The notes under the pieces are model-generated. The model was not told the origin of the DNA and searched no databases. It saw nothing but the letters and a program-made list of their open reading frames with translations. The position numbers and the translations under genes were made by a program. Shown piece after piece: positions 20,467-31,814 of a DNA stretch of 62,000 nt (position 1 is its first letter; every line of letters starts with the position of its first letter). The stretch is from Gnetum montanum (lineage: Eukaryota; Streptophyta; Gnetopsida; Gnetales; Gnetaceae), in the NCBI GenBank assembly GCA_015680685.1, contig MNCI01010504.1, positions 9,235-71,234 on the forward strand. Direction: 5' to 3'.

Positions 20467-22990
20467 ATGTATTCTTCTCATAAGAGCAATTCACCACCTA
20501 GGGATCATACTAGAAACAGTCGATAGCATCAAATACATAACCAAAATCCACCAGTTCCTCAACAGCATTGGGTAGTATATACTCATCATGATAAGTATAT
20601 ACCTGATTTTACCTTTATCCTGAATCAGGATGAACTGCTACGATGGAGAGACTTGCAAGGTAACATAGTGTTACCTCTAGATCGGTCAGTCCCAAACATG
20701 CTCCTCCGTGTTCTTGCACAGATTAGCATGACACAGCTATATGCTGAATATGTTGTAGGTGATTTAGACACAAGGGATTATCATCCCACAGAAGCACAAT
20801 GTTTAAGGGACTCATGGTAAGAGGGCCACCATACACTATTAAAGGGCAAAGGGGTCTTGCACATCCTAAGTGAAATTGGAGATGGTGAACCACTTCTAAT
20901 GGGTTCTCCATCGAATGATGTTTCCCCTCCTAACGATGGTGAGGAGGTGGGGTATCAGAACCTACACTATGATACAGAACCTTAGTTTTAATCCCTGTGA
21001 ATGCCAAATGTTCACTGAGCGAACAACAACACACAATAAGGATAGGCACTTGGATTGTCATCATGATCGGGGCCGTAGCAGCCGAAGAGAAGGTAAGAAG
21101 CATTGTCATGGCAATGGTTGTCCTTTTTCTTCCCCTTCATCACATCACTCACCCTCTCCTTCCAAATTTGGGTGCAGCCATGAAGAGCATAACGATAAGG
21201 ATAAGGGTAAATGAGATGAGAGGCCTCGATGAGAGAGTCGAGAGAGAGGACGAGGGCACTATAGGGAATCAAGGCATGAAAGAAGGGAAAGTAGGGAACA
21301 ATGTAGACATCATAGACATCATGAAAGAGATGATCATGATGAATCCCTACTTGCCACCCGAAGTATCCTAGACATCATGGAGGCTGTAAGAATACCTACA
21401 AGGCATCAAAAAGATAGCCGAATCAAGCACTTAGACATGAATAATATCCCACAGTTTGAAGGGGGATATAATGCTTATCTGTAAAATCATTTATAAGCAT
21501 TCCATGATGCCTACGCCTTGTAGATCATAGAGAACAAGTGGCAAAAACTAAAGTTGTTTCCTAGGATACTCACAAAAGAAGCAGAGAGTTGGTACCAGTG
21601 CCAGAAACCATTAGGAGGTGGAGTACGATGTTAGAATTGTTTAATGATAAATACCAAATGTACTTCAGAGTGTCTAACATGCATAAGAAGATCCAAGGAT
21701 GGAAGTAGGGTAATCACAAACCCTTGGATGCTGCCATGGGCTAATATTATGCATTGCTACATCGTTGCCCAGGCCATGGTTATGCATAATGGGATCACCT
21801 CTACCACCTCTTAGATGGGCTAAGACATGATATTAGGAGAACCCTTGGGACTTATGCCCAAGGGAGATTATCTAAGCTTAGATCCCATGAAATTCATCGA
21901 TTTTTGGAGCAAGTAGCCAAAGAAGAAAAGAGAGAGCGTGGAAGAATATAACCGCGATCCTTCCCTTCGAAAGAAGGAAGTGAGATTTTGTGATGAGGAG
22001 GATGAGTCACCACTCGAAGAGTTGGTGAATAGAAAAACCTTGCCACTCCAGAAGTTAACAACCGAAGTGTTGGCTAAGGTGGATCAATTGTGGGATTCCT
22101 TAGACTCTAGACTTGAAACTATCCTGAAAATCGTAAAGGAGTATACGGAGGAACGAGGTAGTGACTCTGATAAGAAAAACTAGAGAAATTCAGGCCATGC
22201 ACGTGACAAGGGTAAGGGGAAAATAACTATCTCTAATGAGGTTGTGGATTCGGACACAAACAATGATGATGGATGTGAGATCTATCACTATGACCATCCT
22301 AAGGGATGTTGTCCAATCATCTCTCATCTACAGGAGTCTAGGGTGTATGCGCTTAACCCAAGACTTAACAAACGGCAAGCACCCTGAAGGTTACCTTATC
22401 CCTAAGGTAACCCAAGACAGTTCCACCAACCGTTAACATACTATCCAAGTGAAACTCTACCACAACCCATTAGGGAACATCAGTAGTGGCAACAACCATA
22501 GTCATAGGGGATGCCACCGCCTAGACAATAATACCCCTACTGACAACCAGATCCTTATGGCTACTACGTGTAGTAGCTGATTTTTCCAAGTGACTCTATG
22601 GGACATGTAACCCCACAACATCACTACCCAGTTCAGGAGTATTTCCAGACTTCCCCTCCTGGAAGGGACACTCCACATGCATGCCATCCTCTGAATCCAC
22701 TCGCACCTCTTACACCAGTGGCTCCACCGGCAACCACTCCAACAATGCCAAGGGTACTTTCCACTCAACCGCAGCAACCCAATGTCATGAGGGCTTCCAA
22801 TCCTCAATTCTTAGTTGATCCTGATAATCTTATGCCAAAAAGACCTTTCTTTAGAACCAACAATCCAACCAAGCCCTTGCCCTCACAAGCAGTTGAACAT
22901 CTCAACACCTCCATACCAAATAAAGTTTCGGGACCCCCTTCAAACCAGACAGTAAGGCCAATGTACACGGTTATGTTAACACATACTGTT
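20467..22990 (+). pseudogene. Element C gag (many stops)
   Basis: Starts at ATG 20467 and aligns along its length with the intact protein of element D (DFTFILNQDELLRWRD near 20610, GNIVLPLDRSVPNML near 20665). Stops occur at about 20524, 20818, 20983 and later, with indels. The capsid region near 21440-21860 shows FEGGYNA, KLKLFPRIL and CPGHGYA. The Cys/His motif is changed to YHYDHPKGCCP near 22280. The Pro-rich segment runs to about 22800. Confidence 0.85.
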
Positions 22991-22999
22991 ACCGACTAG

Positions 23000-23460
23000 A
23001 TTAAGGTAGCTCACCTTCCCAAGAAATTCTCTGATCCTAGGAGCCCTCTAATTTATCTTCAAGTCATTGGAAATGAACCTCATAAAGCTCTTCTTGACTC
23101 AGGATCTGGAGTCAAGCTCATTTCACAAGAATTTTATAAAATCTGGAACCTACCTCCACTCAAGAAGAGCAATATTCGCTTAAAGTTAGCTGACCAGTCA
23201 ATCACTGTTCCTTTGGGACAGGTTAAGGACATTGTTACCACTGTAGGTGGTTGGTCATACCCAGCTGATTTCTTGTTGATCCAAATAAACAATGACAAAG
23301 GGGACTTCCCGATAATAATGGGAAGGGCATAGTTGAGTACAATAGATGCATGCCTAGGAATCTACAATCTTTCCCTAGAAATATCCAAGAAAAATACTTT
23401 TGGAAAGATTGAGAGGAAGAAAGTTCCATGCATCGCAGATAGTAACACAGGGGGCCATTG
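23000..23460 (+). pseudogene. Element C protease
   Basis: Retropepsin with the active site ALLDSGSG near 23090, LADQSITVPLG near 23200, FLLI and PIIMGRA near 23310, then a TAG. The order matches the protease of element D. A frameshift or stop after 23460 separates it from RT. Confidence 0.85.
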
Positions 23461-23663
23461 CATGTAGAAATCATGGGTGATGTGAAGTTTAACATTGCCT
23501 GCATGCAATCGGTGTGCATAAGACATTGACATACAAAAGTACCTATATGCAGCAGCCACACGATAAGAAAACACCTAGTGGCTAATGGCTGATCAAGAGA
23601 GTAACTCGATAACATGCATGGAACTGACTGAGGGGATAACTAGTGCTTACGTTGAAAGCGTAG

Positions 23664-25230
23664 ATGCACTTGAGCAAGTTCGTTGCTAACTTCAAGCCCT
23701 TAACCTTGAAAACATTAACTGGGGGAAGTTGGAGATTCCTGAGGAATTTAAACAAGAGCCCCTAGATTTAAAACTATTGCCCACCGGTCTGGAATACATG
23801 ACCCTTCACAACAGAAAACTGGTAATAATCAACGCAAAGCTTGCTCCCACGCAAAAAGAGAGTTTGCTGAAGGTGATAAATAAATGGTCAATAGCCTTTG
23901 CTTGGTCATACCCTGAATTAACCTGAATAGATCCTAGGATATGCCAGCATAGGATTCACACGGACCCCTCCATAAAGCCTCAAAAATAACTGCAAAGGCA
24001 ATTGAACCCAAAGTTCAAACAAATAGTGAAAGAAGAAATAGAGAAAATTCTCAAGGTTGGGTTCATTTATCCTATTGTTAATAGCGAATGGGTTAGTCCT
24101 CTAGCAATCGTACCTAAAAAAGGAGGCAAATGGAGGCTATGTATAGACTTTAGCCTATTAAATATGGCAACATTCAAGGATCACTTCCCATTGCCATTTG
24201 TTAACCAAGTCTTAGACACTATAGTGGGGCATCGCTACTACAGTTTTCTGGATGGTTATAGTGGGTACAACCAAATACGAATCGCACCAGAAGACCAAGC
24301 CAAAACAACATTCACCAGTCCTTGGGGAACATTTGCATATAAACAAATTCCATTTGGCTTGTCCAATGCCCCTGCCACGTTCCAACGATTAGTTCTAAGA
24401 ATATTTCAATAGCAAATAGGTAACGAAGTAGAAGTCTTTATGGAAGACTTCTCCACTTATGGGACAAGCTTTGATCAAGCCCTAGACCGGTTAGAGTAAG
24501 TGCTGAAACAATGCATTGAAACCAACCTAAAGCTCAACTGGCAGAAAATCCATCTGATGGTTCAAGAGGCCGTAGTACTGGGACATAAGGTTTCACAATC
24601 AAGAATAGAGGTAGATCTAGAAAAAGTTAAGATCATCCAAGGAATCACTCGACAACCAAAAATAGTCAAAGACATCTGGTCATTCCTTGGACACACTGGC
24701 TACTACAGGAGATTTATTGAGAACTTCTCCAAGATTGCCAAACCATTGGTAGAACTAACGAAAAAAGATGCATCCTTTGAATGGACCAGGGAATGTGAAC
24801 TACCATTCCAAACTCTAAAACAAAGACTTGTGGAAACCCCTATTCTATCAGCCCCCAACTAGTCCAAGCCGTTTCATATAATGACCGATGCATCTAACTA
24901 TGCCTTAGGAGTTGTACTAACACAATTAGATGAACAAAAATGCCCTTATTACATTCACTATGCAAGTAAGAGTATTTCCGGTGCACAACTCAACTACAAA
25001 ACTATAGAGAAGGAATTAATGGCTGTTGTGTTTGCACTGGACAAATTTAGGCACTGTGTGTTAGGATACAAAGTGTACATTCATACAGATCATAGTGCCA
25101 TTAGGTTCCTTATGAACAAGCCAATGGTTAGCCCTCGTAGTATACGTTGGTTGGTAATCCTTTAGGAGTTCGATCTAACGATAGTAGATCGAAAAGGCAC
25201 CAAGAACGTAGTTGCTAATCATTTATCTTG
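23664..25230 (+). pseudogene. Element C reverse transcriptase and RNase H
   Basis: RT motifs: FAWSYPELT near 23900, WVSPLAIVPKKGGKWR near 24090, CIDFSLLN, FLDGYSGYNQI near 24245, PFGLSNAPATFQR near 24350 and VEVFMEDFS near 24430. The catalytic YxDD-type box is read as FMED, losing one Asp. RNase H: MTDASNYALG near 24880, TIEKELMAVV near 25005 and HTDHSAI near 25080, so all three acidic positions are kept. Stops at about 23924, 24410, 24497, 24860 and 25163. Only one RNase H, as expected for Athila. Confidence 0.88.
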
Positions 25231-26683
25231 ATTGCACTGGGATGACAAAGAGGATGAATATGTCATATCTGATCATTTCCCTAATGAAACCCTCTTTGTT
25301 GGTGTAGTGAATAATCAACCCATGGGAATAAATTGGTATAGTAGCATTCTTACTTATCTCCTTTCCCAACAAACACCAAAAGGGTTGGACTTTAGGAAGA
25401 AACAACAGTTTCTTCACAAAACCAAGTACTTCATGGAAATCAAGGGACAACTCTATAAAATTTTTCCTCATGGTTTAGTTCGCTGGTGTGTGCCCGATGA
25501 GGATCAATTAAGAGTTCTCTAGGATGCTCATGAGGGTCCTTGCGGGGGCCACTATGCAGGGAGACAAACAACCATTAAGATCCTGCTTGCAGGATACTAC
25601 TGGCCAACGCTATTTCGGGATGTCCACCAGTTTGTCCAATCTTGTGAGCACTGTCAACGTGATGGTGGAATGACTACTAGAATGGAGGATCTACAACAAT
25701 GGATTCAACCTTTGGAACCCTTCGACATTTGGGCGATAGATTTCATGGGGCCCATTACACCAATGTCCAATGGGAAAGCCTACATCATTTTTGCCATTGA
25801 CTATTTAACCAAATGGGCTGAAGCAGCTGCTGTAACAGATTGCACATTGTCTATGGCTGCACGATTTATACAACAAAAAATCATAAACCGGTTTGGTGTG
25901 CCACGTGCACTCATCTCTGATAATGGAACACATTTTACAGGTGCAACCTTTCGCAAGTTGATGCAACGCTTAGGGGTTGAACATAAATTAACCACACCTT
26001 ATCATCCCCAAGCTAATGGCCAAGCCAAGGTTACTAATCGGGAGATTACGAGAATATTAATGAGAATAATTAGCAAATTTAGGCGACATTGGAACATGAA
26101 ACTGAACGATGCTCTCTAGGCGTACTGCTCCACTTGGAAACCCCCTACAAGCTACTCTCCCTATGAGTTAGTATACGGAAAACTTCCAAAGCTCCCAATA
26201 CAGACTGAGCTCCATACACTATCCATGGCATGTGACCTTTACCTTGACCTCAACCTAGCACAAAAACAAGGATTGGCAACTCTAAATGTGCTAGACAATA
26301 ATATATTGGTTGCTCTGTCATCAAATGAGTTGCACAAGGCACATAACAAATAGTGTCATGACTTAAGAATTTGAAGGGTTAAGTATCAACCAGGTGATAA
26401 GGTCCTTTATTGCAATCCCATGCATGTACCACAGCATATGAAATTTCAAACATTATGGGAAGGACCCTATATTATTCATACAACCTTTCCCTTTGGAGCC
26501 ATGAAAATATACAAGCCTGAAAGCCCGGATAAGACGTTATTGGTTAATGTGCAACAAACAAAACCCTTTTGTGAACCAAGAACAACCAATGTAAATTACA
26601 CCTCTGATAATGGACAACCTCGCTCGCTATTTCAGATCTCTCCCTTTCCATTCAGTCATGGGGGAGATAGCCATCTATGTTGA
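25231..26683 (+). pseudogene. Element C integrase
   Basis: Zinc region HEGPCGGHYAG and CEHCQRDG near 25540-25665; core motifs DIWAIDFMGP near 25725, ISDNGTHFTG near 25915 and NGQAKVTNRE near 26020, where Lys replaces the third acidic residue. Stops at about 25520, 26117, 26351 and 26372. The C-terminus ends FSHGGDSHLC at the stop, the same tail as in element D. Confidence 0.87.
26652..26666 (+). promoter_or_regulatory. Internal polypurine-tract-like motif in element C
   Basis: TCAGTCATGGGGGAG at the end of the integrase gene is nearly identical to the polypurine tract at 28626-28640. A further copy is at 28075-28088. See the matching set in element D. Confidence 0.6.
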
Positions 26684-27830
26684 TCATTGGAGGTCCTCAA
26701 TTCTTTTTAGTTTTTTTTTTTTTACACATTTTTGTTCTACACATTTTTTTTCCACTTTTTTGTTTTACACATTTTTGTTTTGCACATTTTTGTTTTACAA
26801 ATTTCTTTAACTTTTCTTGTTTTTGTTTTACAACATCGTTCATACTTTTTTATTTTTTGTGTGTGTTATCCATCCTGTAAGTTTGTCACCCAATAAGTGT
26901 TGTTCATGATGGTATGAACTGTTTTCCTATTGATTGCTAATGTTTGGTTTTTACCTTTAAGTTACGATGTTGATACTAAGGTATGTTTCTTTTGATATGA
27001 CAGGCAATGAGTCCACTTCATCCATTCATCCACAAAAGTCTATGGTCTCTCTTGGCTTGGAACTGTACAGTTCCCTTCTTCAAAATAATAAAAACTCTAA
27101 TAAACCGGTGACTAGTAGTTCTCAAACCAATGAAGGACTCAAGGATTGAAAAGGGTGTGGCTTCATGAGAACTTGATGCATTTGTGTTGGCCATTCTCTT
27201 GGGTGCTTGGATGTTTTCTTCTTGAGTTTTCTTACCACTTCAACGTTATCCAATTATCGAGAAGCTAAGTAAATAAAAATAATAAGTCTTTGCATGGTGT
27301 GGTTCTCACGCATAAAAAAAATAAAAATAATAAAAACAAACAAGAAAAAGAAAAGAAAAGAAGTGAGAATTCAAAGCACACCCCTTAGAAAAAATAATCA
27401 TGTGGGCTACAAGCACTGGTTATGGAACTAAAATAAACATGTTCCCTCTAACTAAGGCCCTTCTCGCTTTCCGTTCTCTCTTTCTTTGTTTCGTCGGAAT
27501 GGTGGTGGCTCTTGGGTAAAGGCATTCTTGTTCTTCAAGTGGATGGATTGGCCGAATGCATTAATGCAAAATCACTGGATGTGGTTTTTTTGAAGCTGGA
27601 CTTGGAATGAGATTTACCAAGTCACATTAATCATTAACTACACAAGGGGTTGTACATCACCTTGTTCTTGAGACTCCATTCCACTCTCTCCTTTCCATCC
27701 TTCTTTCCCCATCTATCACCTCATTGCGAGTTATATCAGTAGTCCATATCTTGGTGGATGCATTGTTTTCTTTTTGGTAAATTCTTGCAGTTAAGACTTT
27801 AACTCTTGTTCCAAATGACATTCCCAGAGC

Positions 27831-28049
27831 CTACAAATTCTTTGAATATGGGTTTGTCAAGGCATTAAGGGCATGAGCCTGCTTTGGGGAGGACCCACTA
27901 GCATTCCTACTTGGTGCATCCGTTAAATTATTTCCCTTAACATTTTTTGCAATCCACTCTATTTTGTTCATTTCCATCTTGACATCCACTTCATCGACGT
28001 TATAGTTGTCTCTTTTTTCCCATCTTTCTCGTTCTTTTTCTTTCTCCAT
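27831..28049 (-). CDS. Antisense frame in the 3' region of C, conserved in D
   Basis: Encodes a peptide with SGSSPKQAHALNALT that is also encoded antisense to element D (49385-49618). Downstream, after a stop, the same similarity continues (ALGMSFGTRVKVLT). The N-terminal part is Glu/Lys-rich. No known family seen. It may be a real antisense ORF or only nucleotide conservation between related elements. Confidence 0.35.
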   Translation of the reverse strand: MEKEKERERWEKRDNYNVDEVDVKMEMNKIEWIAKNVKGNNLTDAPSRNASGSSPKQAHALNALTNPYSKNL

Positions 28050-28275
28050 TCTATCACTACCAGAGGTTCACTCTTAGTCATGGGGGTCCTAGTCCAATGT
28101 TTTTGATTTTTTCCTAACCCCTACACCTTCGGTAGTCATCATTAATATATCTCCAGATCCGTATCAGCCATACCACAACCCAGCCAATGGACCTTTTACC
28201 GAAGCAAGGTATCAATTACATGATGATTCATTTACCCTTGCTAATATAAGACTATGTTTTGTGTGCAGATGGCAA

Positions 28276-28581
28276 TCATATAACAACAGATTGGATCTGG
28301 AGGGAACACTTGGAATGGATCGATGTTGAAGCAATTATGCAAGGAATGAGATTGATGGCGTGCTTACGGATGGACAACGAAAGGCACAATCTTGGCGTTG
28401 GCAGCAGCAGACTTCTTTTCTCTTCTCTCTTCTCTCTCAACTGCCAAATGAGGCCTGATGTCAAATGTATAAAGTATTCACTCTTGTTGTCGTGAACACC
28501 AGTTTTGTTTTGTCTTGTAATGATGATCCGTTCACATGTCATCTCATTCACCATTAGTTTCATTTGAGTTAGTAATCCCAT
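28276..28581 (-). CDS. Antisense frame next to the polypurine tract of C, conserved in D
   Basis: A 101-codon frame sharing MTCER, KTGVHDN, WQLREKR and LLP.PRL.LSL with the antisense frame 48699-49112 of element D. It lies immediately upstream of the 3' LTR on the opposite strand. Function unknown. Confidence 0.4.
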   Translation of the reverse strand: MGLLTQMKLMVNEMTCERIIITRQNKTGVHDNKSEYFIHLTSGLIWQLREKREEKRSLLLPTPRLCLSLSIRKHAINLIPCIIASTSIHSKCSLQIQSVVI

Positions 28582-28625
28582 ACCTTCCCAATATTATTGT
28601 AAGGAACTCAAGGATGAGTTTTCAT

Positions 28626-28640
28626 TCAGTCATGGGGGTA
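28626..28640 (+). promoter_or_regulatory. Polypurine tract of element C
   Basis: CAGTCATGGGGGTA directly precedes the LTR start TGATGGAATG. It is identical to the equivalent site of element D read on the other strand (48656-48670). Confidence 0.8.
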
Positions 28641-29481
28641 TGATGGAATGCGATATCGCGTCCGACGTGATATCACATCGCCCACGATATCCCGTACGTG
28701 ATATTGCATTGTCCCCCATGATATCGCGTATGCGATATCGCGGTGCACTGCCAAGTCTATAAATAAGAGGCGAATCTCCCTTGTTTCACATTCTAGGCCT
28801 AGACCGTAGCGAAACTCTGGCAGTTTTACCTCTCCATAGATAGAATAATTTCCATATGCCCGTAGTAGGAACTCCAAAGTGAATAGATCTTTATTCAAGC
28901 AAATATTGTACCTGAACACAAGTTTGTGTACAGCAATAAAGACGAACTTCTTGGATAAACCTTGCAGTGCATGGACTAGGCTAATTAGGACTTTATTTAC
29001 TATTATTTATTGTTTATCATTTAAATTATTTATTAGTTAAATCTCTCTCAACCCTTCTCCTGTAGTTAAGTGCATTCAGTACGACTGCTTCGAGCACGTG
29101 CATTACGCTTGGGAATCCCAGTAATGAATAGCATTTGGTAACCAAGGTTGCATTGGTTTAGGGTGTGAATGGTAAGTGGGAATGGATGATGATGCTAGGT
29201 TAATTAAGGGTTAGTTAGTTAGTTAAAGTTAGTCAATTAGTCTCTTCACCCTTCACCTTATTAGCATAAGAGATAAAAAAAAAAGACATAAAAATCACAT
29301 ACCTCAAACTTACTTAACCATACAATCGTGACAACTACAAGTAAGTCTGGGAAGACAACGAATGATTAACTTTAAGTGTTCCATGAGGTGTGTAGGCACT
29401 TAGTCTACGGAGTTAGACCAGATCGCGCATGTAACTCTCGTATTCATATGGTTAAGTGTAGGGGTACCTCACCACTCATCA
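28641..29481 (+). repeat. 3' LTR of element C
   Basis: Starts TGATGGAATG and ends CACTCATCA. It holds degenerate GCGATATCGC palindromes at 28650-28745, a TATA box at 28758-28765 and the segment that served as target for A and B (29151-29195). The 841-bp length is like the LTRs of G and the solo LTRs here. Confidence 0.88.
28758..28765 (+). promoter_or_regulatory. TATA box of the C LTR
   Basis: TATAAATA in GTCTATAAATAAGAGGCG, just downstream of the palindromes. The same context occurs in both D LTRs on the minus strand. Confidence 0.7.
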
Positions 29482-30169
29482 GCAGGAGTCATTGAGGTTT
29501 CGGCCAAAGTTTGAGCATCCCGTGCTCTTGTGAGATCTGCTAGTGGCACAAAAATTACATTGAACAATTCTTCGATGTGGTTTGTGACCACTTTTGCAGC
29601 TCCCGTGGGATCCTAGTGTTGCATGACCACCATAGTTGCCCCTTCACCAGTTTCTAATTGCACTTGAAAAGATGCCATGTTTTCTGAGATCTGTTGTGAC
29701 CAACTACTTTTTCCCTCCTCCTGTATGAATAGACACTTCACCCCTTGTGTGATAAAAAGAAATAGTGGATGAATGACATTGTCAATGACGCGGAAGAGAT
29801 TTACGTCATCATGACTTCCCCAACTAACTGTCTTAGTGATGGCCCTAAGATGGCCCATCGACGGTCTGTAGTCTTGCAGCGGTGGCGATTGATCTTGGCC
29901 TGTGCTAGGCCCTGCTTCCTATTGTTGGCTGGGTCCTGTACTTGGAGGTTGGCTGGGTCCTGCAAGTTGAGTTGTAGTTGGTCCAGCCGTCTATTCTTCT
30001 TCTTCTTCTAGTCCTAGTGTCTCACCAGTAATTTTCCTTGCGGTTGGTGGCTTTAACAATTCTGCATATGAGGCATTTTGGTTGAAGGACATCATTAGTG
30101 TACCCCTTGATACCAGCATGTTGGCAAAGCTTTCTGATAAGACAAGGGAAGGGCAACACCATCTTTTCT
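29482..30169. other. Decayed sequence right of element C
   Basis: No gene seen. A minus-strand frame near 29991-30185 ends in a run of Glu codons and could be the tail of the remnant protein at 30170-30959. The first five bases after the C LTR are GCAGG; the matching left copy is outside the window. Confidence 0.4.
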
Positions 30170-30959
30170 GTCTTCTATTCCTCAAACCACCTCAGGATCC
30201 CTGTTAAATATAGATGGGGTAGGTTAGCATTAACCTTTCACATCAACACTGCATATCCTCTTGCCGCATACATTGATATTCTTTTTAAGCCCTTCGTGAA
30301 GAAGAGGTGATATGTTCCAATTTTGAAGTAGATTCTCTCTTCTATCGTCAACTCACCAAATGTCTTATCTCTACCATATGCCCTTTCTAACCAATCCCAT
30401 CACACATCGGGGTCAGAATGGGTGGATAACTGAGCAACCTTGGGCCCTATATTTGAAAGGTTTAACACTTCCAAAATGGCCTGCATGGAGAAATCGACTG
30501 TTACACCACAAATATTGATGGTGGTGCCTTGTTCCCTATTGTGCCAGAATTGGTACATCTCCCCTAGGTACCAGGCACCACTTTCAAAGAGGGCATGCCA
30601 TAAGGGAGACCCTTTGAGGTGATCCCTAATAGCCTCAGGAGTGAACTCTGCAAAATATTCAAAGTTTAATTCCATAATCACCGCAGTGAATGTGGACTTT
30701 TCATGGATGGCCTGAACAAAATCTTGGGAAAACGTGAGATGTTGTCCCTATTCATGCACTGCAACAGCTCCCCCTTCTGCCTGCCCAGACTATATGGTAG
30801 GAGGGTCATCTTGATGAATGCTAAATGATTATTCCTCTTGTTCTGCATGTTATCCAGTAGGATCTTATCTTCCACCTCTCCTAGGTCGTTTGCTTCCACC
30901 TTGAGTAGGACCTTCCTATTATCCACATTTCGGGGCCATTTGCAATCACACGGGGCCAA
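30170..30959 (-). pseudogene. Remnant of a plant transposon-associated protein (frameshifted)
   Basis: Two overlapping minus-strand frames (30959-30678 and 30681-30400) join by a frameshift and continue past a stop to about 30170. Visible features are YFAEFTPEAIRDHL, GVTVDFSMQAILEVLNL and ERIYFKIGTYHLFF. The pattern V-D-F-x(n)-I-x-x-L-L resembles the putative plant transposon protein family common in Ty3/gypsy additional ORFs; that link is tentative. It may be an antisense gene left by another retroelement, lying just right of element C. Confidence 0.4.
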
Positions 30960-31199
30960 GCATTAGCAAGGTTGTTTTTGAAGTTAATTTATACCTTACT
31001 GGTTGCCTTAATTAATTTATTTATTTTATCTCTGTGTGACATTGCCCAAAAGATTGCAATAATGAGTCCGTTTTACTTAGGTGGTTTCCAATTTTAATTT
31101 CCCAGTGTACCTAAAGGATTAAATGATTTTTTGGCATATTTTATTCTTAATTTACAACTAATTACCCTTGATAATGTCCTTTGGGCAATGATAAATTCT

Positions 31200-31515
31200 A
31201 AAAAAGTTAGGTGTTATTCGGTAGGTGCCCCTCCCCCACGACTAAGCTGAACACTCCGGGTTCAAGCAGGTTCAAAAGGAATGAAAATCGAAGTACCAAT
31301 GGGCAAGATATAGATATGAAAGCAAGGGTCACACAATTGCAAGTCGTAGAGAAAAAATTCGAAAACTCCCCTACGTGAATGGTAAGAAATGATGCTAAGT
31401 GTTGCGCGCGCGCGGGGGGGGGGGGTGTTGCCTATTTATAGGTTTTGTGGAATGCGATATCATGTACTATACATCATGTATGCGATATCACGGTCCTAGT
31501 GACATGAGGCACAAG
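31200..31515 (-). repeat. LTR-like remnant
   Basis: The segment CCTATTTATAGG (31430) followed by GCGATATCATG and GCGATATCACGG with CCTAGTG.CATGAGGCAC resembles the U3 end of the Athila-like LTRs in minus orientation (compare 48531-48655). A GCGCGCGCGC/G-run lies at 31405-31427. The left boundary is unclear. Confidence 0.45.
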
Positions 31516-31814
31516 AAAAATGTCAAATTTTTTAAAGATTTTCCTGAAGTCAACATTGTGACTTAGGACATTGGGCTATTATTAAGGGGTTCTAAGGTAA
31601 TTAGGTGGTTTTGAAGGCACAAATAATGATATGTGGGTGGATTTGACAAATAAGGCCTTGGGTGGTAATTGAGAGAAAAAGGCCATGTAATGGATACATA
31701 GGAATGTTGAAATTCAGAGGGGTAATAGTAGGGAAAGAATATTATGAAAAATAGGTTGAGGATGAGAAATGGTGTATGTGAGTTGTGTAATTAGTGAAAA
31801 TTACAAAAAATTAC

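Larger units (their letters stand above)
26684..28625 (+). other. 3' region of element C
   Basis: No sense gene recognised. It begins with T-rich repeats of a TTTTGTTTTACACATT unit (26700-26860). It then shares several blocks with the 3' regions of D and E, notably a strongly conserved stretch around 27860-27900 (CTGCTTTGGGGAGGACCCAC). Two antisense frames are listed separately. Confidence 0.7.
20019..29481 (+). mobile_element. Element C: Athila-like Ty3/gypsy retrotransposon (decayed)
   Basis: The 5' LTR is split by A and B; its right part is 20019-20322. A tRNA-Asp-type primer site, gag, protease, RT, RNase H, integrase, a 1.9-kb 3' region, a polypurine tract and a complete 841-bp 3' LTR (28641-29481) follow. 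The protease motif (LADQS...P.G.V.D) and the gag motif CPGHGY are typical of Athila. Many stops show an old copy. It is the host of both Tat insertions. Confidence 0.88.

Noticed and set aside
26684-26880. Phe/Cys-rich small proteins
   Set aside because: Translations of a T-rich simple repeat downstream of the integrase of C.
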